Shown here: positions 14,562 to 23,366 of the stretch, piece after piece
Layout of the letters: each line of letters begins with the position of its first letter
Position numbering within the stretch: position 1 is the first letter of the stretch
NCBI GenBank assembly: GCA_022846075.1
Contig: AP025582.1
Span: 310,001 to 374,000, forward strand
Source: Oscillospiraceae bacterium
GTDB lineage: Bacteria > Bacillota > Clostridia > Oscillospirales > Oscillospiraceae
Direction of reading: 5' to 3'
DNA: 64,000 bases
Program-made: the position numbers and the translations under genes
Notes under the pieces: model-generated
Seen by the model: only the letters and a program-made list of their open reading frames with translations
What the model was told of the DNA's origin: nothing
Databases searched by the model: none

Positions 14562-17240
14562 GTGGTCAACCGCGAAGCGTTTCTTCACATGCCCATGGAG
14601 ATGTTGTCCATTATTTTGGAACAGCTTCCAAATCCCGTATTTGCCGTGCAGGACGACCACAGTGTCCTCTATGCCAATTTGGCCGCCCGCTCGGTGCTGG
14701 GCCTCCGGCGGGGAGAGATCCTGACAGAGCGGGATGGGCTGCTTTTGCACCCAAGCTGGCAGGATGCCACCTGCCTGGCCCGGGATGCGGGCATTCAGGA
14801 CATCTTCCGTATCCGGCTGGGGGATGCCGCCTATCTGTGCTTCCAAAAATATGTTCCCGACGAAGGGGACAAGTCCATTTTTTCCATTGTTAGCGTGCAG
14901 GAGGAGTCCCAGGGCTATGACCTCTATTTCGACTGCAAAAAGGAGGGGACCGCCGGCGGTGAGGGGGAGGACGAGCGCTTCCTCTCCCGGTCCGTTCAGA
15001 TGGAGCCCGTTTTGAAGATGTGCGCGCGGTGCGCCCCCAGTGATCTGCCCATCCTCTTTTTGGGGGAGTCGGGTTCGGGCAAGACCATGCTGGCGGAGTA
15101 TGTCCACCGGCACAGCCGGCGGAGGTCCGGCCCCTTCCTGGTTCTCAACTGTGCGGCCATTGCCAGGGATCTGTTGGAATCGGAGCTCTTTGGATACGCC
15201 CCCTATGCCTTTACCAACGCTTCGTCTAAGGGGAAAAAGGGCCTTTTTGAGCTGGCTGACGGCGGCACGCTCCTGCTGGATGAAATCGGCGACATGCCTA
15301 TGGAACTGCAGGCCAAGATTTTGACTGCGGTAGAGACTCAGAGCATTCTCCCCATCGGCGGCCGGGAGTACAGGTCGGTCAATGTGCGGGTCCTGGCCGC
15401 CACGAATAAGGACCTGGCGCAGCTGGTGCGGCAGGGAGCGTTCCGGCAGGACCTGCTGTGGCGGCTCAACACGGTAGAGGTGCGCCTGCCCCCGCTGCGG
15501 GAGCGGCCCGACGACATCCTCTATATCGCCGACCATTTCCGAAGTGTTTACAACGACCTCAACGGTACCGACCTGCGCTTTACGCCGGAGCTGATGCTGT
15601 TCCTCCAAAGCTACGACTGGCCGGGTAATGTGCGGCAGCTCAAGAACACAGTGGAAAAAATGCTCTTCCTGTCGCGGGATACCCAGATCCCTCTCTCGGC
15701 CGCCCGGGGCCTGTTCGGCTCCCGGCCGGAGCGGACCGGGGCCGCCACCTATGCCGAGCGGATCGAGGAGCGGGAGCGCCGGTTCATCCAAAGCCAGTAC
15801 CGGCGATATCCCTCCACCCGGAAATTGGCGGCTGCGCTCAAGGTCAGTCAGACCACCGCCACCCGGCTTATCCGCAAATATGTCAGCCAGGAGGATGACA
15901 CCGCGGGGGCCTTTGCCGCTGTGGCAAGCCATACCCGGCAGGAAAACGCCCAGGGCCGGCTGACCCAGCAGCAGCTCTACACCATCTTGGACAGCATCCC
16001 AAACCGGGTGTGCGTAGTGGACCAGGACCTGGTCTGCATTGCCGAAAAATACCGGGACTCTGCCTCGGCCGCTTTTGCCGCATCCCCCACAACCGCCATG
16101 TACCGCTCGGGTTATAAACTGGCCAGTGTCAAGCAGCGGCCCATCGTGCTGGAGTACGTCACCACCACCGGGAAGCAGCGCCAGAGTATCATTGCGCCCA
16201 TCCGGGACGAAGAGGGGAACAGTGTTCTCTACGCCAGCATCACCCAGATCCATTTCAGCCAGGAGACCATACGTCGCCGCCGGGAGGTCTGCCGCAGGAA
16301 AAGCCGGCTCCATGTGGGTGGCAGGGATTTTCTGTTCTTTGGCGCCTCGCCGGAGATGCGCCTTTTCCTCCAGGACGCCGTACGCTCCGGGTGGCAGGAC
16401 CTCTCAGTGCTCATCCAGGGTGAATCCGGGACCGGCAAGAGCGTTTTTGCCCGGTATATCCACGAGCTGGGTAGCCGCCGGGGAGGGCCGTTTGTCTGTG
16501 TCAACTGCGCCAGCATCCCGGAAAATCTGGTTGAGTCAGAGCTGTTTGGTTACGAAAAGGGGGCCTTTACCGGGGCAAGTCCCCAGGGAAAGGAGGGCCT
16601 TTTTCAGCTGGCCGACCGGGGGACCCTGTTTCTGGACGAGATCGGGGACCTGCCCCTGCCCGCTCAGGCCAAGCTGTTGGATGTCATCGAGAACAAGCGC
16701 TTTATCCCCATTGGGGGCAGCAAGGTGATCTTCTCTGACGTGCGGGTGATTTGTGCAACCAACCAGGATCTCAAGGAGCTGATCCGCCTGAAAAAGTTCC
16801 GTGAGGACCTCTATTGGCGGATTAATGTCATCGAGCTCACGGTTCCGCCTCTGCGTGCCCGGGGAGACGACATTGAACGCTACGCCGAATTTTTCCTCAA
16901 GCAGTGCAACATCCGCTGCGGGACGGAAAAACGATTCGCTCCGGAGGTCATCAGCCTGTTCCTCCTCTACAGCTGGCCCGGGAACCTGCGCCAGCTGGCC
17001 AACCTCATCGAACGCAGTCACATCATGTCGGACGGTGAAGTGATCCGGCCCGAGGACCTGCCGGAGGAGTTCCAAATCACGCAGGACCCCGCCTCTCTGC
17101 TCCAGTACAGCGTGCTCCAGCGCAAATGGGATCGTGAGATATTTTCCGATGCGCTCCAGCGCTACGGCTCCGCTCAGGAGGCCGCCGCCGCCCTGGCGGT
17201 CAGCAGCGCCACTGTTTCCCGGAAGCGGGCCAAGATTTGA
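14562..17240 (+). CDS. Tandem sigma-54-dependent activator: PAS-AAA-HTH-PAS-AAA-HTH in one chain
   Basis: 892 residues from GTG 14562 (GAGAGGAG before it), about twice the usual activator length. First module: PAS-like region (about 12-120), AAA+ with Walker A GESGSGKT (168-175), Walker B LLLDE (237-241), WPGNVRQL, and an HTH (about 418-440). Second module: PAS-like (about 473-570), Walker A GESGTGKS (620-627), GAFTGA (667-672), Walker B LFLDE (689-693), WPGNLRQL, HTH (about 872-890). In module one the sigma-54-contacting GAFTGA loop is changed to YAFTNA (215-220) while ATP motifs are kept. Module two should therefore drive open-complex formation, with module one perhaps regulatory or structural. 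Divergent from the etfB operon, it likely controls P1-P3. Confidence 0.93.
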   Translation: MVNREAFLHMPMEMLSIILEQLPNPVFAVQDDHSVLYANLAARSVLGLRRGEILTERDGLLLHPSWQDATCLARDAGIQDIFRIRLGDAAYLCFQKYVPDEGDKSIFSIVSVQEESQGYDLYFDCKKEGTAGGEGEDERFLSRSVQMEPVLKMCARCAPSDLPILFLGESGSGKTMLAEYVHRHSRRRSGPFLVLNCAAIARDLLESELFGYAPYAFTNASSKGKKGLFELADGGTLLLDEIGDMPMELQAKILTAVETQSILPIGGREYRSVNVRVLAATNKDLAQLVRQGAFRQDLLWRLNTVEVRLPPLRERPDDILYIADHFRSVYNDLNGTDLRFTPELMLFLQSYDWPGNVRQLKNTVEKMLFLSRDTQIPLSAARGLFGSRPERTGAATYAERIEERERRFIQSQYRRYPSTRKLAAALKVSQTTATRLIRKYVSQEDDTAGAFAAVASHTRQENAQGRLTQQQLYTILDSIPNRVCVVDQDLVCIAEKYRDSASAAFAASPTTAMYRSGYKLASVKQRPIVLEYVTTTGKQRQSIIAPIRDEEGNSVLYASITQIHFSQETIRRRREVCRRKSRLHVGGRDFLFFGASPEMRLFLQDAVRSGWQDLSVLIQGESGTGKSVFARYIHELGSRRGGPFVCVNCASIPENLVESELFGYEKGAFTGASPQGKEGLFQLADRGTLFLDEIGDLPLPAQAKLLDVIENKRFIPIGGSKVIFSDVRVICATNQDLKELIRLKKFREDLYWRINVIELTVPPLRARGDDIERYAEFFLKQCNIRCGTEKRFAPEVISLFLLYSWPGNLRQLANLIERSHIMSDGEVIRPEDLPEEFQITQDPASLLQYSVLQRKWDREIFSDALQRYGSAQEAAAALAVSSATVSRKRAKI

Positions 17241-17325
17241 GAAAAGGACTTTTGCGGTTGGGGTAAACGGACGTAGAAAACCCTTCCTTTTCATCCCGTT
17301 AGAACAGTCTAAAACAAGCCGGTTA

Positions 17326-17358
17326 GGGGCCGCCGCATATGCGGCGGCCCCTGTTTTG
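17326..17358 (+). terminator. Terminator of the tandem activator gene
   Basis: A 26-base perfect palindrome (GGGGCCGCCGCAT and its complement, 17326-17351) followed by TGTTTTGTAAAA. Confidence 0.85.
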
Positions 17359-17383
17359 TAAAATCCGTCTCGGGGAAAGAAGT

Positions 17384-17399
17384 TGGCATTTATTTTGCT
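17384..17399 (+). promoter_or_regulatory. Sigma-54 promoter P2 (second etfBA)
   Basis: TGGCATTTATTTTGCT: TGGCA at -24 and TTTGC at -12 with GG and GC 12 bases apart. The expected start of transcription is near 17410, about 35 bases before the gene. Confidence 0.75.
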
Positions 17400-17444
17400 T
17401 GTTATTTATAAGAAGGGCGTTTGTTTATTTTGGAGGTGATCTCT

Positions 17445-18206
17445 TTGCGAGTGCTTGTCTGCGTTCAGCAAGTGCCTGATTGGAGAGAAGAAATATCTTT
17501 CACCGCCCCAGAGGGCGTTCCCCAAGGGCTGGACCCCTGTTCAGGGTATGCGCTGGAAGTGGCGGCCCGCATCCGGGATATCCGGCCGCAGACACATATC
17601 ACTGTCCTTGCGCTGGAGGGGGAACTCGCACTGCGGGAGAGCCTGGCCGTGGCGGCGGATCAAGCGTTCCTGATTGCTGCTCCTCCGTCTGATCCTCGGG
17701 AGCCCTTGTTCAAGGGCGTCATCCTCGCCCACGCCGTTCAGGCTATAGAAGATCGGGAAGGGACCTTTGACCTTATCCTCTGCGGTCAGCAGTCATCGGA
17801 TGGGGCCAGCGGTCAGACCGGTCCGTTCCTCGCCCAAACCCTGGGTAGAGCCTTGGTATCCAAAGTCCTCTCTGTCTCTCTGGAGGAGGATGGCTTTCTC
17901 CTTGACCGGGAGACGGATGGCGGTGTTCAGACAGTTGAGGCGGATACCCCATGTGTGGCGCTGTGTACAAAGCCCGGCTGGGAGCTCCGCCATCCCACGA
18001 TCCTGCGAAAGATGGCCTCGCGCGACGCGGACATCCCGGAGTTCTCAACCGACGGACTGGCCGGGCCCGCTCCGGCGGGATCGATTCGGGTCCTCCAACG
18101 CCTTCCGGCCCGGCGGAAGGCGGGGACCGTTTGGATCCGGGAGGTTTCCGGTGGCCAGGCGGCCCGAAAGCTCTTGACTCTGCTGGAAGAATGGCAGATA
18201 CGATAA
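17445..18206 (+). CDS. Divergent electron transfer flavoprotein beta subunit (set 2)
   Basis: 253 residues from TTG 17445, chosen because GGAGG (17432-17436) is 8 bases upstream and the protein then opens with RVLVCVQQVPDW, the EtfB start. It keeps the fold marks (FDLILCGQQSSDG, GQTGPFLAQTLG) but has lost several residues seen in sets 1 and 3: GDTAQVGP is reduced to GASGQTGP, the GMLRELLAMGADEAVLV loop is rewritten, and the GLKGSPTN linker is absent. It could be a non-bifurcating or specialised Etf. Followed 12 bases later by its EtfA partner and driven by P2. Confidence 0.85.
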   Translation: MRVLVCVQQVPDWREEISFTAPEGVPQGLDPCSGYALEVAARIRDIRPQTHITVLALEGELALRESLAVAADQAFLIAAPPSDPREPLFKGVILAHAVQAIEDREGTFDLILCGQQSSDGASGQTGPFLAQTLGRALVSKVLSVSLEEDGFLLDRETDGGVQTVEADTPCVALCTKPGWELRHPTILRKMASRDADIPEFSTDGLAGPAPAGSIRVLQRLPARRKAGTVWIREVSGGQAARKLLTLLEEWQIR

Positions 18207-18218
18207 GGAGCGTTTATT

Positions 18219-19208
18219 ATGGAACACAAAGGGGACCTTTGGGTGTGGATTGAGACCGGCGCAGGCAGACAGGAAAGCCTTGCGCTTCTTGGCGGCGGAA
18301 AATCACTGGCACGCGCTTGGGGTGGGCGGCTCACCGCCGTGGTGATAGGCCCCCGGGCGGAGCGCACCATCACCCTGGCAGGGGCATCCGGGGCCGACAG
18401 GATCCTCGCTGTGACGGACGGGGCCCGGGATGAGGGGGACGCCCGCTATTATGCTTTCGCGCTTCAAGCCCTGGCACAGCGCCATCGGCCTATGGTCATT
18501 CTCCTCACGGCTACGCAGCTGGGTCGGGATGTGGCCCCCCGCCTCGCCGCGGGGCTGGAGGTGGGACTGTCCACCGAGTGCGTGGCCCTAAATTGGGACA
18601 GGTCCGCCGGCCGTGTTATCTTTACCAGGCCCGTCTTGGGGGGCAGAGAGCTGGTTTCACAGCTGTGGGACGGCCCCGGCCCACAGCTGGCCACCGTTCG
18701 CCCCGGCGTCTTTCACCGTTCGGAGCCTGTGCTTCAATCGCCGCCTCCGCTGGAATGGGAGTCGATTCCTTTTGCCCCCGATCCGGTCCGTGTCCGCGGC
18801 CTGGTTCGTGGGATGGAGCGGGATGGGGTGGATCTGGAGGGGGCGGATATCATCGTCGCCGGAGGCCGTGGAGTGGGAGGGCCGGAGGGCTTTGAGCTGA
18901 TCCGGTCCGTGGCCGGAACCCTGGGCGGGGTGGTGGGGGCCTCCCGTGCCGCCGTGGATTTGGGCTGGATTTCTTACGCGCATCAGGTGGGGCAGACGGG
19001 GAAAACCGTGGCCCCCCGGCTGTATCTCGCCTGCGGCATCTCCGGGGCAGTACAGCATATGGCGGGCATGAGCGGCTCCGACGTAATCGTGGCCATCAAC
19101 CGTGATTCAGACGCTCCAATCTTTCGGGCGGCGGACTACGCGGTGGTGGGGGACCTGTTTCAGGTGCTTCCGCCGCTGGCGGCGGAGCTGGACGCGCGCA
19201 GGGGATAA
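18219..19208 (+). CDS. Divergent electron transfer flavoprotein alpha subunit (set 2)
   Basis: 329 residues, shorter at the N-terminus than EtfA of sets 1 and 3. The FAD domain is well kept: [56 protein letters not shown], and the end [23 protein letters not shown]. The N-terminal half is diverged but keeps [17 protein letters not shown]. It forms a dimer with the EtfB of 17445-18206. The nearest dehydrogenase is the convergent gene at 19321-20463, which has its own sigma-54 promoter and is the likely partner. Confidence 0.88.
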   Translation: MEHKGDLWVWIETGAGRQESLALLGGGKSLARAWGGRLTAVVIGPRAERTITLAGASGADRILAVTDGARDEGDARYYAFALQALAQRHRPMVILLTATQLGRDVAPRLAAGLEVGLSTECVALNWDRSAGRVIFTRPVLGGRELVSQLWDGPGPQLATVRPGVFHRSEPVLQSPPPLEWESIPFAPDPVRVRGLVRGMERDGVDLEGADIIVAGGRGVGGPEGFELIRSVAGTLGGVVGASRAAVDLGWISYAHQVGQTGKTVAPRLYLACGISGAVQHMAGMSGSDVIVAINRDSDAPIFRAADYAVVGDLFQVLPPLAAELDARRG

Positions 19209-19240
19209 AGAGGCTTTCTGCTCCAAGCCTGGCATGCCGA

Positions 19241-19291
19241 GCGCCCCCACTCGTCCGGCATAAACACCGGACGGGTGGGGGCGCGTTTTAT
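19241..19291. terminator. Terminator between etfA-2 and the convergent dehydrogenase
   Basis: GCGCCCCCAC plus CGTCCGG (19241-19258) pairs with CCGGACG plus GTGGGGGCGC, one mismatch, then GTTTTATT. Its position between two convergent stops suggests shared use. Confidence 0.85.
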
Positions 19292-19320
19292 TGAAGAAGG
19301 TTTGGAAGTGTGGATGGGCG

Positions 19321-20463
19321 TTATCGGAACAGCCGCCCGGAGAGGATCAGCTTTTGGATCTCGTTGCTTCCCTCATAGATCTGGGTGATTTTGGCGTCAC
19401 GCATCATGCGCTCCACGTGGTATTCCTTCATAAATCCGTTGCCGCCGAGCATCTGCACCGCCTCGGTGGTGACATGCATGGCGGCGTCGGTGCACACCAG
19501 CTTAGCTTTGGCGGCGGACTCGGTATAGGGGCGGCCCTCCTGCTTGTCGAGGGCGGCCTTATAGAGCATATATTTCGCCTGCTCAATCTCCACCGCCAGC
19601 TCCGCCATCCGAAAGGCCAAATGCTGCTGCTTGTAAAGGGGCTTTCCGAACTGCTCCCGCTCCATCAAATAGTTCCGGGCAATCTCAAAGGCACCCTCGG
19701 CAATGCCCAAGCCCTGAGCAGCCACGCCGATCCGGCCTCCGTCCAGAGACTTCATGGCCAGGGCGAAGCCCTTGCCGGGCTCAGCCACCAAGTTTTCCGT
19801 GGGGATACGGCAGTTGTTGAAATACAGCTCACACACCAGGGCGCTGCGGATGCCCATGGTGTCGTGGCGTTTGCCCTGCTCAAAGCCGGGCACCCCCTTG
19901 GGGACCATGAAACAGGCCATTCCTTTGGTGCCCAGGGCGGGGTCTGTAAGGGTGAACACCACAAAGTAATCGGACAGGGGACCGTTGGTAATAAAGCATT
20001 TGGAGCCGTTGATGACCCACTCGTCTCCATCCCGCACAGCCACCGTTTTACAGCCGGCGGCGTCCGAACCGGCGCTGGGCTCAGTGAGGGCAAAGGAGCC
20101 AAGTGCCTTACCGGAGGCCACCGGACGGATCAGCTCAGCCTTTCTTTCGGTGGGCAGATCGGAATTCATGATGACACCGCAAAATAGGGAGGTGCAGACG
20201 GAATAGGTAATTCCCATAGAGGCATCCAGCTTGGAGATCTCCTCCAAAGAGAGGACGTAGGACAGGTAGTCGCCGCCCTGGCCGCCCATTTCTACAGGGT
20301 ATGGAAGGCCGATAAGACCCATACGGCCCATCTCATCAAAATGGGCACGGGAAAATTCAGCGGCCGCGTCCCGTTCCAGAATGTCCTTGGCTAAAGTGCG
20401 CTCAGTGAAGTCGCGGGCAATTTTTTGGGCGTCCAGCTGGTTGGCGGTCAATTCGAAATTCAT
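19321..20463 (-). CDS. Acyl-CoA dehydrogenase (butyryl-CoA dehydrogenase-like)
   Basis: 380 residues. FALTEPSAGSDAAG (about 122-135), GSKCFITNG, MGIRSALVCELYF, REQFGKPLYKQQ, QMLGGNGF and the C-terminal QIYEGSNEIQKLILSGRLFR with the catalytic-Glu region are all present. Short-chain acyl-CoA dehydrogenase that needs an Etf; no Etf gene is in its own transcript, so set 2 opposite is the natural partner. It has its own sigma-54 promoter P3 about 65 bases upstream, implying co-control with the etf operons. Substrate chain is not defined. Confidence 0.92.
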   Translation of the reverse strand: MNFELTANQLDAQKIARDFTERTLAKDILERDAAAEFSRAHFDEMGRMGLIGLPYPVEMGGQGGDYLSYVLSLEEISKLDASMGITYSVCTSLFCGVIMNSDLPTERKAELIRPVASGKALGSFALTEPSAGSDAAGCKTVAVRDGDEWVINGSKCFITNGPLSDYFVVFTLTDPALGTKGMACFMVPKGVPGFEQGKRHDTMGIRSALVCELYFNNCRIPTENLVAEPGKGFALAMKSLDGGRIGVAAQGLGIAEGAFEIARNYLMEREQFGKPLYKQQHLAFRMAELAVEIEQAKYMLYKAALDKQEGRPYTESAAKAKLVCTDAAMHVTTEAVQMLGGNGFMKEYHVERMMRDAKITQIYEGSNEIQKLILSGRLFR

Positions 20464-20525
20464 ACAATTATTCCTTCCTTTCGTGTCAGGTTTGTGTGGA
20501 GGGTTCTCTGCCTAATTGTATATTG

Positions 20526-20541
20526 AGCAAACTTTATGCCA
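20526..20541 (-). promoter_or_regulatory. Sigma-54 promoter P3 (acyl-CoA dehydrogenase)
   Basis: On the minus strand TGGCATAAAGTTTGCT: TGGCA at -24, TTTGC at -12, correct spacing. Expected transcription start is near 20515. Between P3 and 20660 I see no gene. Confidence 0.75.
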
Positions 20542-20659
20542 ACTTTTATCTTTTGAAATTGCGGCGGTTTTTGCATGTGTTCCGTGTTTTCTGAACCGTT
20601 TCGGGCGAATTGGCCCTGAGTCTCTTGCATTCCTGGTTCGGCGATGAATGGGGATGTGC

Positions 20660-20706
20660 CTATTAAAAATGGGATGAGAGGAAACCTTAAGGTTTCCTCT
20701 CATCCC
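20660..20706 (-). terminator. Terminator of the molybdopterin-enzyme operon
   Basis: A 36-base perfect palindrome (GGGATGAGAGGAAACC and its complement, 20671-20706) followed on the minus strand by ATTTTTAATA. It sits 31 bases after the ferredoxin stop. Confidence 0.9.
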
Positions 20707-20736
20707 AAGGGGTCAAAATCTGGATGGGCGGCCGAT

Positions 20737-21243
20737 TCAAATCTGCTCTTTGGCCAGCCGGGCGCAGACCTCCCGCAGGGAGTGGTCCGGGGGGATCTCC
20801 CCGTCCCTGGCCAGGGATAGGGCCCCCGTGGGGCACACACGGACGCAGGCGGGCTCCTCTCCCGCCCGCAGCCGCTCCACGCAGCCGTCGCACTTACGCA
20901 TCTTCCCGTCGGCTCCAAAGGCGGGGGCGCCGAAGGGGCAGGCCATGGCGCAGGAGTGGCAGCCGATGCAGTCGGTGTTGTCGAAGAGGGTCAGGCCGGT
21001 GGCCTCGTCCTTGTAGAGGCAGCCCACCGGGCAGGCCAGCACGCAGGGGGCGTTGTCACAGTGCATGCAGGCCACGGAGTAGTAGCTGGCGCAGGCGCCT
21101 ATCCGCTCCGGCTCCTGGCGGAACACCGTGCGGAAGGGTCGCTCCCCGGCGGGGATGTCCACGTCGTTCTGGTCCATGCAGGCAATGGCGCAGGCCCCGC
21201 AGGCGCAGCAGCGGTCGATGTCCAGTTCAAAATAGCGGCTCAC
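20737..21243 (-). CDS. Four-cluster ferredoxin subunit of a molybdopterin oxidoreductase (DmsB/NrfC type)
   Basis: 168 residues from GTG 21243, which overlaps the stop of the molybdopterin subunit (GTGA); the long open frame to 21651 is unrelated sequence. Four [4Fe-4S] Cys groups are visible: CCACGACAIAC, CMHCDNAPCVLAC, CIGCHSCAMAC and CDGC paired with CVRVC. This is the electron-transfer subunit that wires the molybdopterin catalytic subunit to another carrier. No membrane anchor gene follows, so the complex is probably cytoplasmic and linked to the FAD oxidoreductase of the same operon. Confidence 0.92.
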   Translation of the reverse strand: MSRYFELDIDRCCACGACAIACMDQNDVDIPAGERPFRTVFRQEPERIGACASYYSVACMHCDNAPCVLACPVGCLYKDEATGLTLFDNTDCIGCHSCAMACPFGAPAFGADGKMRKCDGCVERLRAGEEPACVRVCPTGALSLARDGEIPPDHSLREVCARLAKEQI

Positions 21244-23366
21244 GCTTCCACCACCTTTTCCATCTGACAGTAGGCGCTCCGGTAGGCCGGGAAGCCGGAG
21301 TAGGGGTCCAGGGCGTCGGGGTCCAGCAGGGCGTTCATGTCCGACTCCCGGTAGCCGTGGTAGGTGTAGACCTCCCCGGCGCGGACGGTGGCGGTGGGCA
21401 GGACCTTGAGGACCGTGCTCCCCCAGGGGGTGGAGATACGGATCCGGTCCCCCTCCTCCACGCCCAGCTTTTCCGCGTCCTCCAGGCTGATCTCCGCCCC
21501 CGGCTCGGGCCGCAGGCTCCGGGCCCAGGGCACGTCGTGGAGCCGGGAGTGGAGGGCATTGGGGATGCGCACCCCGGCGGAGAGGGTGTAGGGGTACTCC
21601 GCCCCGCCGGACTTGGGGGGCGTGTAGGTGGGCAGGGGGTCCAGCCCCCATTCCGGGTGGGCGGCGATGACCTCGGAATAGAGCTCAAACTTCCCCGAGG
21701 GGGTGGGGAGGCCCTTGTCCAGCCATTTCCCGGCCTCCGGCGGGGCGAAATCCGGCAGCCTCACGGGGGCGGGGCTCTGCCGCAGGGCGTCGATGGATAC
21801 GGGCAGGTCCTGGAGGATGTAAGCCGAACAGGCGTCATAGCCCGCCTTCAAAAGGTCGTCGTCCAGATCCATTTTTTGGGCCAGGAGGGTGAGGATGTCT
21901 GCGTCGGACTTGGCCTTCCCCAGGGGCTCCACCACGGGGCTCGTGTACCACAGGTAGCCGCCGGGATAACACTTGAGCTCCCCCCGCTCCATGGAGGTGC
22001 AGGCGGGCAGGACGAGGTCGGCGTACTTGGCGGTGTCGGTGAGGAAGAGGTCCACGTCCACGAAAAAGTCCAGCGCTTTGAGGGCTTCGACGAGCTTGCC
22101 GTCACCGGGAAACATCCGCAGGTTCATCCCCAGGGAAAAAACGGCCTTCATGGGCCGGGGCTTCCCGGTGAGGATGCGGCGACTCAGGTCCATGGCCTGG
22201 CCCTCCCGGCGGCACTCGTACCACAGGGGGAACCGCTCGGCCCCCACGGCGGCGGGGGCGCCGGCGGGGAAGCGGCCGTTCATGAATTCCTCTTCCCGGG
22301 TCTCAAAGCCGCAGGGCATCTCCATGTAGGTGTGGGGGGCGGGGAGCTGGCCGCCGGGGCGGTCGTAATTGCCGGTGATGGCCAGCAGGGCCATGATGGC
22401 CCGGTAGCTCTGCATCCCGTTGGCGTGGTGGCCGATGGGGGCGCTGCTCTCACTGACGCACATACGCTCCGCCCGGGCCATCATCTTGGCGGCCAGGGCG
22501 GCCTGCTCGTAGGGGACGCCGGTGAGGGCCTCCACGTTGGAGGAATTAAACCCTGCGGCGTAGGCGGCGTAGGCCTCGAAGCCGTGGACATAACGGGCGA
22601 CATACTCCCGGTCGATCCAGCCGTTTTGGATGAGCTCGTTAGCGATGGTCAGGGCCAGGGCCCCGTCGGTGCCGGGGCGGGGGTGGAGCACCAGGTCGGC
22701 CAACCGCTGGGCGGGGGTGGTGCGGGGGTCGATGATGATGACCTTCATCCCCCGCTTCCGGTTCTCCTCCACGGCGGCAGGCTGGAGATAGCGGGAGTAG
22801 TACCCGCTGAAGCCCCAGCCCACGAAGAGGTCGCAGCGGGGCAGGTCCATCCCGGCGGGCAGGCCGGTGGCCACCTGCCAGGCCATCAGCCCGGAGGTAA
22901 AGCAGGCGCTGGACTCGGTGCAGTAGTTCTGGCTGCCGAAGACGTGGGCGAACCGGCGGAACATGGGCCGGTACCACTTGGAGTAGCCGGAGAAGAAGGT
23001 GACGGCGTCCGCCCCGTGGGCCGCCCGGATGTCCAGCAGGCGGCGGGAAATTTCCTCCAGGGCCTCGTCCCAGGAGATGGGCTCAAATTTTCCCTCACCC
23101 CGCTCCCCCACCCGGCGCAGGGGGGTGAGGATGCGGTCGGGCCGGTAGAGGTATTGGCGGTTGCACAGGCCCTTGGTGCAGAGTTTGCCGCGGTTCACAG
23201 GGTGGTTTTTATTCCCCTCCACCTTCAGGACCTTGCCGTCCTTCACGTACACGTCCAGGCCGCAGTGCATCTGGGGGGTGCAGATGTCGCACAGGGTGTG
23301 GCGCACCTCGATGCCGGTCTCGGCCCCGGGGATCTTGCCGTGGAGCAGCGCTTCCTGTCGTGTCAT
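21240..23366 (-). CDS. Molybdopterin (DMSO reductase family) oxidoreductase, catalytic subunit
   Basis: 708 residues from ATG 23366, where it overlaps the FAD protein stop; the open frame beyond this is the shadow of that gene. The N-terminus holds an Fe-S site (CDICTPQMHC, about 26-35, with CTKG about 28 residues later), then NRQYLYRPDRILTPLRR, a WDEAL motif and YCTESSACFTSG, whose Cys is a candidate metal ligand. GWGFSGYYSRY, IIIDPRTTPAQRLADLVLHPRPGTDGAL and the C-terminal domain with GDRIRISTPWGS complete the family layout. No Tat signal is seen, so a cytoplasmic enzyme. Family members act on sulfur oxyanions, formate or small organics; the substrate is unknown. Confidence 0.92.
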   Translation of the reverse strand: MTRQEALLHGKIPGAETGIEVRHTLCDICTPQMHCGLDVYVKDGKVLKVEGNKNHPVNRGKLCTKGLCNRQYLYRPDRILTPLRRVGERGEGKFEPISWDEALEEISRRLLDIRAAHGADAVTFFSGYSKWYRPMFRRFAHVFGSQNYCTESSACFTSGLMAWQVATGLPAGMDLPRCDLFVGWGFSGYYSRYLQPAAVEENRKRGMKVIIIDPRTTPAQRLADLVLHPRPGTDGALALTIANELIQNGWIDREYVARYVHGFEAYAAYAAGFNSSNVEALTGVPYEQAALAAKMMARAERMCVSESSAPIGHHANGMQSYRAIMALLAITGNYDRPGGQLPAPHTYMEMPCGFETREEEFMNGRFPAGAPAAVGAERFPLWYECRREGQAMDLSRRILTGKPRPMKAVFSLGMNLRMFPGDGKLVEALKALDFFVDVDLFLTDTAKYADLVLPACTSMERGELKCYPGGYLWYTSPVVEPLGKAKSDADILTLLAQKMDLDDDLLKAGYDACSAYILQDLPVSIDALRQSPAPVRLPDFAPPEAGKWLDKGLPTPSGKFELYSEVIAAHPEWGLDPLPTYTPPKSGGAEYPYTLSAGVRIPNALHSRLHDVPWARSLRPEPGAEISLEDAEKLGVEEGDRIRISTPWGSTVLKVLPTATVRAGEVYTYHGYRESDMNALLDPDALDPYSGFPAYRSAYCQMEKVVEA

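Noticed and set aside
14562-17240. The tandem activator as two genes joined by a sequencing error
   Set aside because: The frame is continuous for 892 codons with a plausible linker (about 441-472), one start site, one promoter and one terminator; the first module has diverged (YAFTNA), which an assembly duplicate would not show. Only read data could fully exclude it.
19231-19247. TGGCATGCCGAGCGC resembling a sigma-54 element
   Set aside because: Spacing of GG and GC fits, but the T residues before GC are missing and no plus-strand gene follows; it lies at the edge of a terminator.
21240-23366. Selenocysteine in the molybdopterin enzyme
   Set aside because: The frame has no internal TGA; the candidate metal-ligand position (SSACFTSG) carries an ordinary Cys.
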